A stretch of 64,000 bases of DNA, from NCBI GenBank assembly GCA_007449985.2, contig VIIQ02000565.1, forward strand, positions 310,001 to 374,000, in the 5' to 3' direction. Within the stretch, counting starts at the first letter, position 1, and each line of letters begins with the position of its first letter. Under the pieces are notes generated by a model. It ran no database searches and was not told the DNA's origin. It worked only from the letters and a program-made list of their open reading frames with translations. The position numbers and the translations under genes were made by a program. This document shows positions 22,901 to 41,970 of this stretch, one piece after another. The stretch comes from Desmodesmus armatus. Taxonomy: Eukaryota > Chlorophyta > Chlorophyceae > Sphaeropleales > Scenedesmaceae.

Positions 22901-23723
22901 CCCAGGCATGGTTGAAGGGCTGACGTCTGCTGTGGTGGTGCTGGTGGAAGTGGCCAGAGAGGGCTTCAAGCCCCAGCCGTTGCTAGCTCCGGCGGCTGCA
23001 GCAGCGGCGGCGGCAGCTGCCGCTTCTGTGGGGGTGTGGCCAGCCGGGCTGACTAGCCACCAGTGGCCCTTCAGTGGTTTGCTGTGTGATGGCTGGTCAA
23101 GGCGCAGGAGGACCCTAGAGGAATCTAGAGGGGGTTGCTGCCTGCAGGACAGTCAAGCGCATGAGGGACCAGGGGTGACGAACATGCAGGTTTGCACGCC
23201 ATGCAACAGGCTGTGCTGACTAACTGATTGACTGACTGACTGACTGACTGACTGACTGACTCTTGTGCTGTGAGGTATATGGCGTTGGTGATGACGTCAA
23301 CAAAAGCTTAGGCGCCGTTTTGCGTTGCAGCTGGATTGACATGTGCACAGGCCATGTCGCTCTGCATAACCTGCTCAGCACAGTGCACTTGCCTGCAACG
23401 TAGGGCGCGCAGTGGACGTCGCGCAGACGCACTGGCAGGCTGAAGAGCTGCAACTGTCCTGCATCTCCTTCTGCAGGGCCCAGCACAGCATCTATCACAG
23501 CAGCAACCTTGACAGGGAGGCCCTTCTGTGCTGCCTTCTGTTGCTGCATGCTGGCCATAACTGCGATGACAGCGCCAGGAGCAAGCTCGTGTCGGTCGGG
23601 ATGATTGCCTGGCATGCTGCTGTGCTGCGCATGGGTGCTGTATCTGCCCTTATCAGCATCAGGGGATGCTGAAGCATCTGCAACAGCTTCCATATCGCTG
23701 CATACATCTGCGTGAGGGTCCAT
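17912..23723 (-). CDS. Large Ala/Gln-rich nuclear-type protein, function unknown
   Basis: Phase-consistent exons: 23723-23371, 23141 to about 21334 (GT donor; a GC donor at 21307 also fits), 20715-20302, 19936-19781, 19416-17912, giving about 1,411 residues. ATG 23723 was chosen because its frame joins exon 2 in phase; a good acceptor at 23740 upstream means an earlier exon could exist. Visible: an ordered-looking stretch across the first junction (APYVAGKCTVL, then KGHWWLVSP), a basic nuclear-localisation-like KRRRID after acidic runs, Ala, Gln and His tracts, a short conserved-looking block (LYEVRLYRNRLGK, LRMKHHADAI, FDRAALCLAHAQK), and a C-terminal helical part (LLSKMLSDL to RAIKASQDSMAAARRAL). 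The MKHHADAI and RAIKASQDS segments faintly recall the C-terminal module of AF4 and plant CW-zinc-finger proteins; this is weak. Most likely a chromatin or transcription-associated low-complexity protein. The gene is convergent with LACS. Confidence 0.5.
19463..19504 (+). repeat. CAG/CTG triplet run in an intron
   Basis: About 12 CAG units on the plus strand, which are CTG on the sense strand of the minus gene, just upstream of its last acceptor (19417). A second such run at 19951-20008 sits just before the acceptor at 19937. Confidence 0.9.
20171..20250 (-). repeat. Dispersed repeat family A, copy 3
   Basis: Reverse complement matches 8850-8945 from tacagtaca through ggggacag, cggcactagccagcgagcc to ctcatgaggg. 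It lies in an intron of the Ala/Gln-rich gene. A nearby 34-bp duplication (atatgatggtggacaggcaa / atatcatggtggacatgcaa) is at its left edge. Confidence 0.7.
20660..21010 (-). repeat. Duplicated acceptor side of exon 3, Ala/Gln-rich gene
   Basis: About 150 bp covering the start of exon 3 (sense peptide GPDRPLLVSSEEPE), its acceptor and upstream intron occurs at 20665-20820 and 20850-21010. The second copy keeps the frame (RPLLVSSEEPE) and an ag acceptor (catgcag), but no exon body. Purine-rich tracts ((ggga)n near 20820-20848) separate the copies. Confidence 0.75.
23229..23262 (+). repeat. (GACT)n tetranucleotide microsatellite
   Basis: About eight uninterrupted GACT units inside the first intron of the Ala/Gln-rich gene. 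Confidence 0.9.
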
Positions 23724-23739
23724 ATGATGAACTGGCCTT

Positions 23740-26700
23740 CTGCAGGAAAAGGAATGCTCAAGGTTTACTGCATCTGCTTGCTGTTGGGCTTTTCTGCTGC
23801 TGCTGTTGTTGTGATGGCACTGCGAGATCAAGCAGGACCTGCAGTCACGCAGCACAAACAAAGATCGTCGGTCACGGCCCACAAACACGCATGGGGAGGA
23901 GCAAGACGGGCCCAGCTTAGACAACTGATCCAACAAGGGAGGGAACACCCTGGTTGACCACCACGCACCTTCGCTAGTTGCACCCCTCTTCTGCTGCAAG
24001 ATGTTCATGCACGTACTGTTTTCGGCTGCCAACGAACTGGCACTCCCTGCCCTGGATACGCACGGGACTGCAGGACCCCAGGCACGCAACATTCAAAGCG
24101 TAGCTTACGAAAAGACCCGTCAGGTGCAAGCACATCATAGAGAAAGAAACTCTCAACACAGGCTAGCGGCCAGGCTTGACCAAACAAGCTGCACGGAGGA
24201 ACTGCATTGTCACAGTGCTGTTCAGACCGTTGAACGTCCCCTTGCTCAAGCCGAACTCATGGCCAGTTTCAAGCTTTCCTTAACAATACACGCAGTGCAT
24301 CATTGCTGCTTGTGGTGGGACAGTCCAACCGGAAACAGCAGCAGGTACTCACGCTTGCTCACAAGCTGTTGACGCCCGTGATCCTTTCAGCGTGCTGATG
24401 ATTGTGGCGTCCGTTTGAGGGGGCTGTCAAGCCCGTTGCACCACTGTGCGTACAGGGGATAGTGGGTCAGGGGGTGGTCGGTTACTATCAGAACTTGCAA
24501 TATGTTGAGCTCAAGAACACGAGGTCTGACAAGGAGTTTGTTTTTGACCGAACGCACTAGGCGTGCTTCTTTGGCAATGGGTAAAGTGGGGTGACAAGGT
24601 GGGGTGGGTTTACCAGTCAACGGACGAAATCCCAGGTTCGTTGCTGGGTCAATACGACTCTGAATATGCCTGATGCAGTGCTCACGAGTCAACGTCTGAC
24701 ATCATCATGCTTACATGATGCGTGCTAGTGCAGAGGGACAGCGTGGCCCGCTCAAACCTCCCTCGTTGCCAGGCGCAACTCTGCCCAGACATGTTGACAC
24801 TGAACCTCATCAAGCCGAGCGCATCTTTATTCTTGACTGGGCGCCGTCAGCTCGCGCGCATGGCCACAGCCTTCAATAACTTCTATAGCCTAAACAGGCT
24901 GTTGAGGCCTGGTGGCTTCATCGACATTGTACGCGCCGTGTAATAGCATCAGCAAACGTATAACCGCCCTGATTCAAGCATCTAGCACGCAGCGGCAGGC
25001 GCTGCATCGGCTTGTAATAACGTGATTGATCACCGGTGGTGACGGTGATATTGCGTTGACATGTGCAAATACACGCGGGACCCGATGCGAAGTCGTACCT
25101 CAGTAGTAATGAAACGCCGGCTGCAATGACAGACGCAAATCACACACCACACAGGATCAGAACACTATCGCCCGCCCAGACGAAAAGGCGCACAGCTGCA
25201 ACCCTGAGATGAATGCATGAGCGAGCTTGCTGGGAGCAACGGCCTCACAGCCTCACACAACAAAGCTAGAGCCGGCGGAACGTTTCTCACGAGCGTGCGA
25301 GGCGGGAACCTGGTCCCTGTTGGTGCACGTGCCTCCACCAGTGTTGCCGATAAGTTTGGATGCGATTCCGCCTCACCACACCACTCGTCGGGGGGTCCAG
25401 GGGGGCGACGTCAGCCCCCCCTGGCGGGGTCTGGGGCGGAGCCCCAGAAGATCAGAAAACCCCAGCAATATGGTATTCAAAAAACAGCATTTTCCTTAAG
25501 GATGGCAGTGGAATAACTGCTTTTATGATGCTGTTTATTCTGTGCAAAAGCAGACAGTTTTCTTCAGCAACTGCACTGGCCATGTCTGTCAACCACATGT
25601 ACGGTACCTCCTCAGGCTGCAGGCATGCTACAATGCAACTGGTGAATCCTGTCTTATCTTTACCCAATTAATTGCTGAAAGCATCTCAAATGGTCTGCAG
25701 CACCTCTGTGAGATGCCAGCTTCTGTGCTTGGGTACAGATTCGGCGGTGGGGCATGTGGGGGGTGAAGTGACTGCTGCTGCTTCTGGTGACACCACTGGC
25801 AGGGAAGTTTGTGACTGAGTACAGGGCTTAGGAATAACTATTTCGCTACCCAAACTATATCAAATTGATGCATTTGACGTAAGGATTCCATTGGTCAAAC
25901 TCCCTTCTCAATCTGACACCTCTGTCAACTTTTCCGCCTTGAGGCGGAATGGCGTGCTCCAAGACAGCCAAATTCCGCCTCCACTCCGCCTTTCCGCCTC
26001 AATCGGCAACACTGGCCTCCACGCCAGGCATGCATTTGGCCAACAACAGAGGCAGGTAAAACAAACACTGTCCACAAGCTTACAGAAATTCAATAGAGAT
26101 GGGTCAGTTTCAGACTGGTGTGGCATTCTTGCCGCATTGGGGGGGGGGGGGGTGTTGATTCATGAGGTAAACGGCTGTTGTGCTGCTGCTGCCAGGGTGG
26201 GCTGCACAAGCTGCCGCTGATCAAAGGTTTGTCGCAAACAGCTTTGGGCACCTCACCCACAGAACCAGCTAGGCGGACACTGCTGCTCAGCAACATAACT
26301 GTCTCAGACAGTTGCTAGTGCAATCGCGGCAGGAGAGGCATTCTGCTCTTCCAGTTGGGGGAGGCAAGAGAAGGCATTGCAATGATGATACAGGCGCTAC
26401 AACAACATCATGCAGGTTCATCGCTTTCAAAGTGCCAGTGGCAAGGCCTGATCGCATTGCATCGCCAGGCGCGTCACGCGCAGTGACCAGTGCTGTGGGT
26501 GTGCTGGCAAGGGAATGCTTGCAACCCATATGCATGGTATGTTTATGAGGTTGGCAACTTGCACTTATGTGATGCCTACTTGCCCTGAACAAACACGTCA
26601 GTGCCGGTGAGAGGTTGTAGCCATCTGAGTGTGTTGTTACAGCTAAGCCTGGCTGATGCAACATCAGCCTGACCAATGAACCAACCGTGTGAGGGTAACA

Positions 26701-27433
26701 CAGCCATGTCCCCTGATGCACATGCAACAAGCGAGTGTGACAACGCATACGAACCCAACTTCAACGCATGTCAGACTGTTATGCCCACCTCACACGTGTG
26801 ATACCTCAAGGCAGCAGCAATAAAGGATGGTCACTCTTGAAAGCTACTGTGGCTGCAGGAAAAGCAAGGACTACGTGCAACAGGGGGCTGCGACGAGAAC
26901 TACTCAGCCTACCGGCACAATGCCCAAACAGTAACATGAACACCCACATCACTGAAACAAACGTCGCTGCCGCCAGCTGGCACCATCACTGTGTGTGTTA
27001 AACACATGAGTGTGCTGTGCGTAGCAAAATGAAGCATGAATCATTGCGCTGGCAGAATAGGAGACTGAAAAGCAACACATAATCAAGCCTGCAGTCTGAG
27101 CGCACACAAAACACACCGCAATGTACAGCAAACAATAGCGGAACTTGAAGCACGGACCAAACAACCAACCAGTCAACCTGCCGGCAGCATCCAACATGGA
27201 CGGCTCCCAAATAAGAGCCAACTAGACAGCATGCCTCAAAAGCTGGGCATAAGACACTCACCAGCCCGTGGCGATCGTAAAGACAGCAGGTGGTGCTACG
27301 CACAACTGGCAGCTGCTACAATGAATTCCATACCTAGGCTGATGACTATGTGGCACTGCGAAAGTCATGACGTGGGGTCGTCGAAATCAGGGGGACAGCT
27401 CAAAATCATGGACACAGCAATCCAGTCACACGT
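23740..27433. other. Gene-poor stretch, no supported gene
   Basis: Only short, unconvincing open frames. A GC-rich palindromic segment is at 25389-25450 and a G14 run near 26140. The left end may hold an unrecognised 5' exon of the Ala/Gln-rich gene: a good acceptor occurs at 23740 on the minus strand, but no upstream exon could be phased to it. Confidence 0.45.
25389..25450. repeat. GC-rich imperfect palindromes
   Basis: Contains gggggcgacgtcagcccccc and ctggggcggagccccag, two imperfect inverted repeats in series within AT-richer flanks. Composition is unlike the neighbours. The form resembles termini or internal hairpins of some mobile elements, but no element body was recognised. Confidence 0.45.
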
Positions 27434-29254
27434 TCATGCATGTGCGGGCATGGCACCAGCGTGTGGCAACCGGTGTGGCACTTCCTTGGCTTCACTGCTA
27501 ACGCGGCTGTTATCCTGCTGTGGGCTGCTGCTGGGGGTGCCGGTGCTGGAGGGGTTCTGACTCATGACTGTGCTGCTGCTTTGGGGTGCTGATAGGTGTG
27601 CTTGCAAACCCTGCAATTCATAACAGCAGCAGCAGTAGCAGCGTAAGATGCACTGGCGTATTAAGTGCTCGAGGTGGGTATTGGTTGAGTGCTGTGTTGA
27701 AGCAATGGGTCAGTCTACACTGCCCTGACCTACCAAGTAGGTGATGTTGCCTGGACAGATGATGCATGAACAGATGCAGCTGATCCAACGGTTACACTCA
27801 ACAAAGTGGTGGCCGTACAGCAGCCTGTTTGGGCAAAACTAGCAACCTCACTTGCACATGGCGCGGCCAGGCATGACATTGGCATGCTGCCAGTCAGCTG
27901 ACTTGAGTCCACACAAATTCGCACGTGTAGCCATTCACATATAGCCGCTATCCTGAGGCAAGTACAACCGTTGTCTGTGTGCAGGCACACATGGCACCTT
28001 ACCTGTGTATTCTTGGGGCGGTACAGCAGCATATCCGCAAACTGCAAGCAAGATGCACACAATCAAATGCGTGAGAAAGGTCATGGAAAATGATCTGGCG
28101 GCTGTTTTGAAGCACCATTGTTGGAACAACAATTGTAACAGCTTCAGTTGGCGTTTCCCCTGCTGCCAACTTTGAAGGACCACACTTATCTGTTGCACAC
28201 TCACAAGCATGATACAACACCCTGCGCCTGGTGTTATTACGAGACCTGAAGCCACTTTGATGCATTGCTATGCCAATGCATGTGTGCCTCGGGTGCATAG
28301 CCGAAGTACCTCCCCAAGGGTTGAGTGGATGAAACACCACAGCATTGGCACAAGCACTGCCCCTCGGCGAGAATCAAGAGACTGCCAGCCGCACAAAGCT
28401 CACCAAGACGCCACCAAGCAACGCCAGAGATGTCGTCATGCCATTGCGCTTCACAGCCACCTGCACACCACAGCATTGCCAGCCTGTCAACGAAACCATC
28501 CACCACCAACCAATGTTAGCAAGCCAGAGAGCGTTTCATCAGGGGCACAGAACAGCAACGTGGACACAACTCACCTCCCAGACGTCTTTCAAGGGTTGCA
28601 TATGCCTGATCTGGTCCAACAGCTGGGTTACTGTCCTCGCCACTCCACTGCTGGTGGGTGCAACTCTGCTAGCCTGGCTGCTGACAGAACCGGTGCTGCT
28701 GCTCGTGATCGGTGGTGACTGTGGTGCCTGTGTCTGTGGAGACTGGACATATGGCCATCCCGGCTTTGTGGCAGATGCCCGGGACTGCTGACTGCTTTGA
28801 TGGTGGGACTGCCCCGTTCCCCACAGAGCAGCGAGCCGCTGCATAGTCGTTGCGAGGTGTGGGATCACCTCAACCGCAGATAAGATAACAACCAGCGTTC
28901 CGAAGGCAGCAATGTGTATGATCGGATTGGCTGCGAAGTATGACAAACTTCCTCTGTGCGTCTCGGTCGACCTGGTAAGACCAAGCTAGCTGTGCTCTGC
29001 ATCATTTGGAAGGAAGGTCTGCCAGGCTGGGCTTGTGTACCGGCATCAATCTGTTACAGCATCATTAGTCATCACAACCACCAAGGGCGTTATGATTCAG
29101 AGCCTGAACATCCACCCCTTGCAAGCCATCCCAGTGTCAGCTGGCAACAAGCAATGATCAACCTTGATTTTGCATCAGAGGCTTGAACAGGCACGCCCCT
29201 GCCAGTGTGGCAGTCAGCTGCTGAGCCACCCTGGTGAATTTCGTTGATAGACAT
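27434..29254 (-). CDS. Small predicted membrane protein, unknown
   Basis: Five exons join in phase: 29254-29163, 28971-28575, 28460-28404, 28041-28003 and 27610-27434, giving about 253 residues. A clear hydrophobic segment (IIHIAAFGTLVVILSAVEVI) lies in exon 2 and a second weaker one in exons 3-4 (TTSLALLGGVLFADMLLY). Between them is a Ser/Gln/Pro-rich linker, and the tail is polar. Donor and acceptor sequences of exons 2-5 are good (gtgagt, gtgagc, gtaagg; ttgcag). The exon 1 donor (gttgat) is weak, so the N-terminus is uncertain. The start is about 50 nt past the likely RIO2 polyadenylation signal. No family was recognised. A two-span organelle or endomembrane protein is the simplest reading. 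Confidence 0.45.
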
Positions 29255-29302
29255 GCCGTGGAGAAGCCAAGCCTCATACAGATCTCCAACAAACAGTCAA
29301 CA

Positions 29303-29307
29303 TTACA
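29303..29307 (-). terminator. TGTAA polyadenylation signal, RIO2
   Basis: TGTAA on the minus strand about 107 nt past the RIO2 stop. TGTAA is the usual chlorophyte polyadenylation signal; position alone supports this instance. Confidence 0.45.
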
Positions 29308-29413
29308 AGCAGAAGAACCCCACACCAGCACCACCCAGCCACCACTACAACAGCAAGCCACGTGGCTGTAGTACAAAAACAGCAGCTAGTACAAAAACAG
29401 CAGCAGGGGGCAG

Positions 29414-37209
<7,796 letters not shown>

Positions 37210-37224
37210 CTTGCCTGACTGCTA

Positions 37225-37259
<35 letters not shown>

Positions 37260-37816
37260 AACTGCCGGAGGCTGCGAGAGACTGAACAGCCGAGTGAAGT
37301 GATGCTTGAGGGCAACAGAGATGTACCGTGAAAGCCTGTCAGGCTGGGCGTTCAGTCAGGCTGGAAAAAGAACACAGCAGAATCAGCTGGTGCGAGCAGC
37401 AAACGTCTTGCGGCCAAGGTGTGTCTCTTCATACAAAGCATAAGAGAACATGCACATGCATACTACACTTCAGCACAGTGCAGGGCACCTTGTGTCTCCT
37501 GACTAATAAGCTTGCACGCGGTCATGGCTGGGCAGGAGCAAGCTGCGGACTACAACCATAATGGTTGAGAGGCTGATAGAAAGTTTTTGTGCCGTTTTGT
37601 CATTAAAGGAAGCGCGTCTGTCTGCCTGGTCGGCTAACCTGTCAACCAACGACACGTTCACTCTTCCCCCTTCTCTGGCACACCACCCGGGCACCAGGTC
37701 ACATTGACAGGCACGTCTGTGTCAGATCCACATACAAGATTGGTCTTCAGTTTGGCTTGGTCAAAGCTGCGACCAGCAACAGCAGGGTCGCGACGACCTA
37801 TGTCTGTGCCACAGAT
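37210..37816. promoter_or_regulatory. Divergent region between RIO2 and the LCAT-like gene
   Basis: A 607-bp gap between two start codons read outward. It holds a CAG run (37226-37258) that would fall in the RIO2 5' leader. No specific promoter element could be recognised. Confidence 0.4.
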
Positions 37817-40348
37817 ATGACCTTCAAGGCGTCTGATGTCAAATCAAAGCTCTTGATCTGCTTGGTATTGCTATTGTTGGCCAGCAGCACAGCAGCCCGG
37901 AAAAGGAAGGGCCACAAACATGTGTCTGAGCGGGAAGAGCGATGCAGAGACGCGCGGCATCCCATATTCATCGTTCCAGGTGATTACACGTTGCTTTGCA
38001 AGACTCTGTCAGCCTGTTGCACTTGGCGAAAGCGCTCCAACTGCAGCTCCCGCCCAAACTGCTGTTGCGTGTTGGTGGCAGCAACCATCGTGCCAGGCAA
38101 TGCGCAACCTGCATGTTGAGCGAGTAAAAGCGCTAACAGCTTTCATCTGCAGGCAGCTGGCTGAGCACGCCACCTCCTTCTGCCAGCACCATATGTGCTT
38201 CTGCTGCTGCTGTCATCACTCCTGCTGCTGCTGCTGCTGCTGCTGCTATCATCACTCCTGCTGCTGCTGTGGTACCCTGTCTCTGCAGGCATCATGGGCT
38301 CCGACCTGGACGTCCGCGTCATGGGCAGCCCCCGCCACAAGGCCCCCTGCTCAATGCGCAGGCCCACAAAGCTCAGCCTCTGGCCACCTTTCAGCCCAGA
38401 CCTCATTCGCAACTCAGCATGCTTTATGTACCTCCTGCAGCCTGTCCCTTGTGACGCAATGCAAGGCGGCCACCACCGCCTGAGGCTCTGTAACAACGCA
38501 GGCGTCTCGATGTTTGTCAACCCCGGCGGCGAAACCGGGACTGATACCTTTGCCTTCCATCAAGGGGGCTACACGCAGCTGACTGATTTCCTGGCCCAGG
38601 AGTTTGGGTACCAGCTTGGGAAGGACCTTTTTGCAGCTCCGTATGATTGGAGGCTCACGCTGCCAGCATTAGAGGAGTCAGGGCAGTTTGAGTTCATAGC
38701 TCGAAGGGTGGAAGCAGCTGTGCGGAAGAATTGTGGCAAGAAGGCGATAATCATCGGCCACAGTATGGGCACACTGGTGTCACTAGGTCTGCTGCAAAGC
38801 CCCAGCTTTGAAAAGTGGAGGTGAGCAGCAGTAGTGCTGGGGGTTGGTGCCATCACGTGTGACATATAATGCTGATGCCTATTGCCAGCCTGGCAGGAAG
38901 AGACAGTGTCACTGAAGCGGTCACCCCTGCAGTGACTGCAGCAGGGGTCTCAGTAGTAACGGTGCTTCTGGTTGGTGTAGGACACACCAGCAGAAGGCGT
39001 AGGCAAAACCCTCTGCTGCCAGTCCAGGGAGAATTTGACAGTGCGTTGGGCAAGAATCCTTGGGCAAGTCCGCAACCTGACCACTTACCTCCTGCAACCT
39101 CCTGCAACCCAACGGCGAGAAAGCAACTGTGACCTCACCATTCCTTTTAGTTGTCGGCTGCACAGGCAAGATAACGGGCAGGGCTATGTGGCTCTGGCCC
39201 CACCCTGTGGCGAGACATGCATATGCACCTTATGCGAGACATGCATATGTACACCTACAGGCTTTACAAACAAAACTCAGTCCTTCAAGAATCCCATGTC
39301 TCCTGTTTGCTGTCTACTCCTGCAGGCAGGAAAACGTGCAGGGCTATGTGGCTCTGGCCCCACCTTATGGCGAGACATGCATATGCTACACATACAGGCT
39401 GTACAACCAATTCTCAGTCCTTAAGAATCCCATTGTCTCCTGTTTGCTGTCACCTCCCCAGGCAAGAGAACGTGCAGGGCTATGTTGCTCTGGCCCCACC
39501 TTTCGGCGGCAGCACCCACGCCATTGCCAGCAAGCTGGGTGGCACCAAAATGAACCTGCTGGCCTTCCTTGGTGACCTGCTACAGCCCCTCATCAATGAG
39601 CTGGTGTACCACGGCTCTAGGGGCCTGCCCTCTGTCCTGATGCTGATGCCCAATGCGCGCCTGTGGGGCAAAGACTTCGTAAGTAACGTTGTCATTTTGC
39701 TACATATCAAGATCGCGGTGAATAATGGCAGCTTGCCACTCCCACTCTTGAAGATGGAACAGTTACTCAGGCGTCCTCTTTATGATGGTGCTAACTTGGG
39801 AGAGTCCTTTCCTGGTACCCGTGGACCACATAATGGCATGGTGGTCACATGCGCTGTGCCGTGCTGTGCTGTGCTGTGCTGTGCTGAGCAGGTCCTGGTG
39901 CACACTCCCAGCCACAACTACACCCTGGGGGAGATGACTGACCTGTTCAGGGCCACAGGAGACATGCAGGCGGTGGGTGACAGAACAACAGCACTGGCAG
40001 CGGAGGCTGGCAACAGCGGCAGCAGCAGTAGTCAAAAGCTGCTGGCAGTAGGCTATTGCAGGCTCGTAAAGAGCAGTGGTATGCTTGAACCACTGCAAAC
40101 TGCTGCAGCGGCTGCTGTGGCGTCAAGTTCTGCTATCATGGCTGTGCCTGACCATCCTTACAGAGGCGAAACCCAGGCAAATCAGGATTCACTGCTGTAG
40201 CACAGGAGCCTGTCTCTTTTCTCATCATCATGTGTGTGTGTGTGTGTGGTTGTGTGCAGGTTGAGCTGTGGGAGCATGCACAGATCCTTGGAAACTTGCT
40301 GAGCAAGGGGCCAGTAGCTGGCGTGGACACCTACTGCATCTATGGTGA

Positions 40349-40384
<36 letters not shown>

Positions 40385-40515
40385 GCAGCAGCAGCGGCAA
40401 CAGCAGCGGTGCAGAGATGTCTAGCCAGCCCAAAAGGACAGGACAGGTGGAGCGGCAGCCACTTTATGCAGGGACAGGCAGCACTGGCGGCAGCAGCAGC
40501 AGCAGGAGGCAGCAA

Positions 40516-40595
<80 letters not shown>

Positions 40596-41170
40596 CACTG
40601 ACTCAGTGATACAGCAGGCCCTGCAGTAATGAAGGGGAAGCCTCTTCAGCCCTCCGCAGCGATTGGTCGCCAGGAACGACCACCATGTAGCAACAGCAGC
40701 AGCCCAGCAAACAACCATGCGCCAACACAGCCTGCCTTGCCTCATCACCTATGCCGCCTTCGCAGATCGTCCCCAGGAGCTGTGTGCAGCTTTTCCAAAG
40801 GCCAGTAACACTGTAGCAGCTCAGAACTCCTGGTGCTGCTGCTGCTGCTGGTGCTGGCGGTTGTGCAACTGCGCATGCCCTCTTCGCCCCGCACACTGCA
40901 TGTACAAGCTGTACAGACTCCACATGATGCTGCGGCCGCCACCACATCTTGCAGCTAGTGTGGTGTGTCAATCAACCTACGGCTGTGTCCGGCTGCTGAT
41001 CTCCCGTTCCTGCTGCTGCAGGCTCTGCCATGCCGACTGTTGAGTCTTGGCGCTACAAGGCCATTTTGCAGGGCAAGCCTGCCCCTGTGGGCAGTGCAGA
41101 AGCAGCTGAGACTGGGCTGGGGGACGGAGTCGTCAACCTGGAGTCTATGAGACTGTGCAAGAAGTGAGTC

Positions 41171-41211
<41 letters not shown>

Positions 41212-41675
41212 GCGGCTGGCGATGACAGTGAACTTTGAGTTTGTACAGCAGCAGCAGTAGTAGGGGCAGTCTGAAATGTTGCAGCAGCAGCGGTAGTTGC
41301 CCCAGTGCAGCAGAATTGTGTGTTGTTGCTGGCATGGACACATATGCCATGCCGCCGGTGGTGCACACACAGCAGCATCAGCAGCAGCAGCAGCAGCAAC
41401 AGCTTGAGGCCAGTTCGTGAACCCTGCCCCAGTAATTAATAGCAGGCCTGCACGTCTGCCCCTGCCTCCTGGTTGCTGTGCATTGGCTTGACGGCAGGGT
41501 CCTGCCCCCTCTGATCCCCCCCCCCTGTTGCTGCCGTTGCCGCCTATGCTGTGTGCAGGCTGACCGACAGCAGCCACATCCATGAGTTGGGACCTGGGGT
41601 GGACCATGGCTCAGTGCTGTCAGACCCCCGCTCCCTGGCTGCTGTTAAGGCAGTCCTGACAGAGATGCTGGCGGG

Positions 41676-41740
<65 letters not shown>

Positions 41741-41970
41741 GTGAGGAGGGAGCAGAAGAGGAGTCAGACAGCTATGAAGAGGAGGAAGAGCAGCAGCAGC
41801 AGTCAGAGAAGACAGAGAAGGGTCACGGGGTGGGGCGGGAAGTGAAGGCGGCTGCTAGTAAGGCAGCAGGTGTGAAGGTGGGTGTGGCGAGCAAGGGAGT
41901 GGGCTCGTATTTGAGCAAGCTGGCGCTGCCTGGTGTAAAGGCGTTGCCCTCGGTGACAATCCAGGGGTAG
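37817..41970 (+). CDS. Secreted LCAT/PDAT-like acyltransferase or phospholipase
   Basis: Lecithin:cholesterol acyltransferase-family alpha/beta hydrolase, acting on phospholipid or glycerolipid acyl groups. Exons: 37817-37979, 38289-38820, 39462-39678, 39892-39972, 40260-40344, 41022-41163, 41559-41970; about 543 residues, all in phase. The ATG gives a good signal peptide (KLLICLVLLLLASSTAA). Motifs: FIVPGIMGSDLD near the N-terminus, FAAPYDWR, lipase elbow GHSMG with nucleophile Ser213, WRQENVQGYVALAPPFGGS, GDGVVN with the probable acid Asp394, and DHGSVL with the probable base His423. The C-terminus is a run of about 20 Gln followed by a Glu/Lys-rich tail, outside the fold and coded by a CAG run. 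No N-terminal membrane anchor beyond the signal peptide is seen, unlike typical plant PDAT, so an LCAT-like or phospholipase role is more likely than PDAT. Introns hold duplicated exon 3 starts and CAG runs. Confidence 0.86.
39160..39500 (+). repeat. Three copies of the LCAT-like exon 3 acceptor side
   Basis: An exon-like start (peptide QENVQGYVALAPP) with acceptor occurs at 39166, 39326 and 39462. Only the last continues (FGGSTHAIAS) and has a donor. The first two turn into gcgagacatgcatatg and a shared intron with cagtcctt-aagaatccca. Confidence 0.85.
40345..40600 (+). repeat. Two CAG runs after the LCAT-like exon 5 donor
   Basis: A first run (about 40351-40410, with CGG interruptions) starts six bases past the donor; a second, about 25 units, lies at 40520-40595. 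A matching CTG stretch is near 40838-40850 and before the acceptor of the same intron (41011-41020). Confidence 0.9.
41173..41213 (+). repeat. CAG run after the LCAT-like exon 6 donor
   Basis: About 12 CAG units starting nine bases past the gtgagt donor at 41164. Confidence 0.9.
41681..41739 (+). repeat. Coding CAG run (polyGln) in the LCAT-like gene
   Basis: About 19-20 CAG codons in the last exon, translating to a Gln run just after the conserved C-terminal part (AVKAVLTEMLAG). Confidence 0.92.

Noticed and set aside
25217..25516. 99-codon plus frame over the palindromic patch
   Set aside because: Composition follows the palindrome and neighbouring frames are also open; no gene context.
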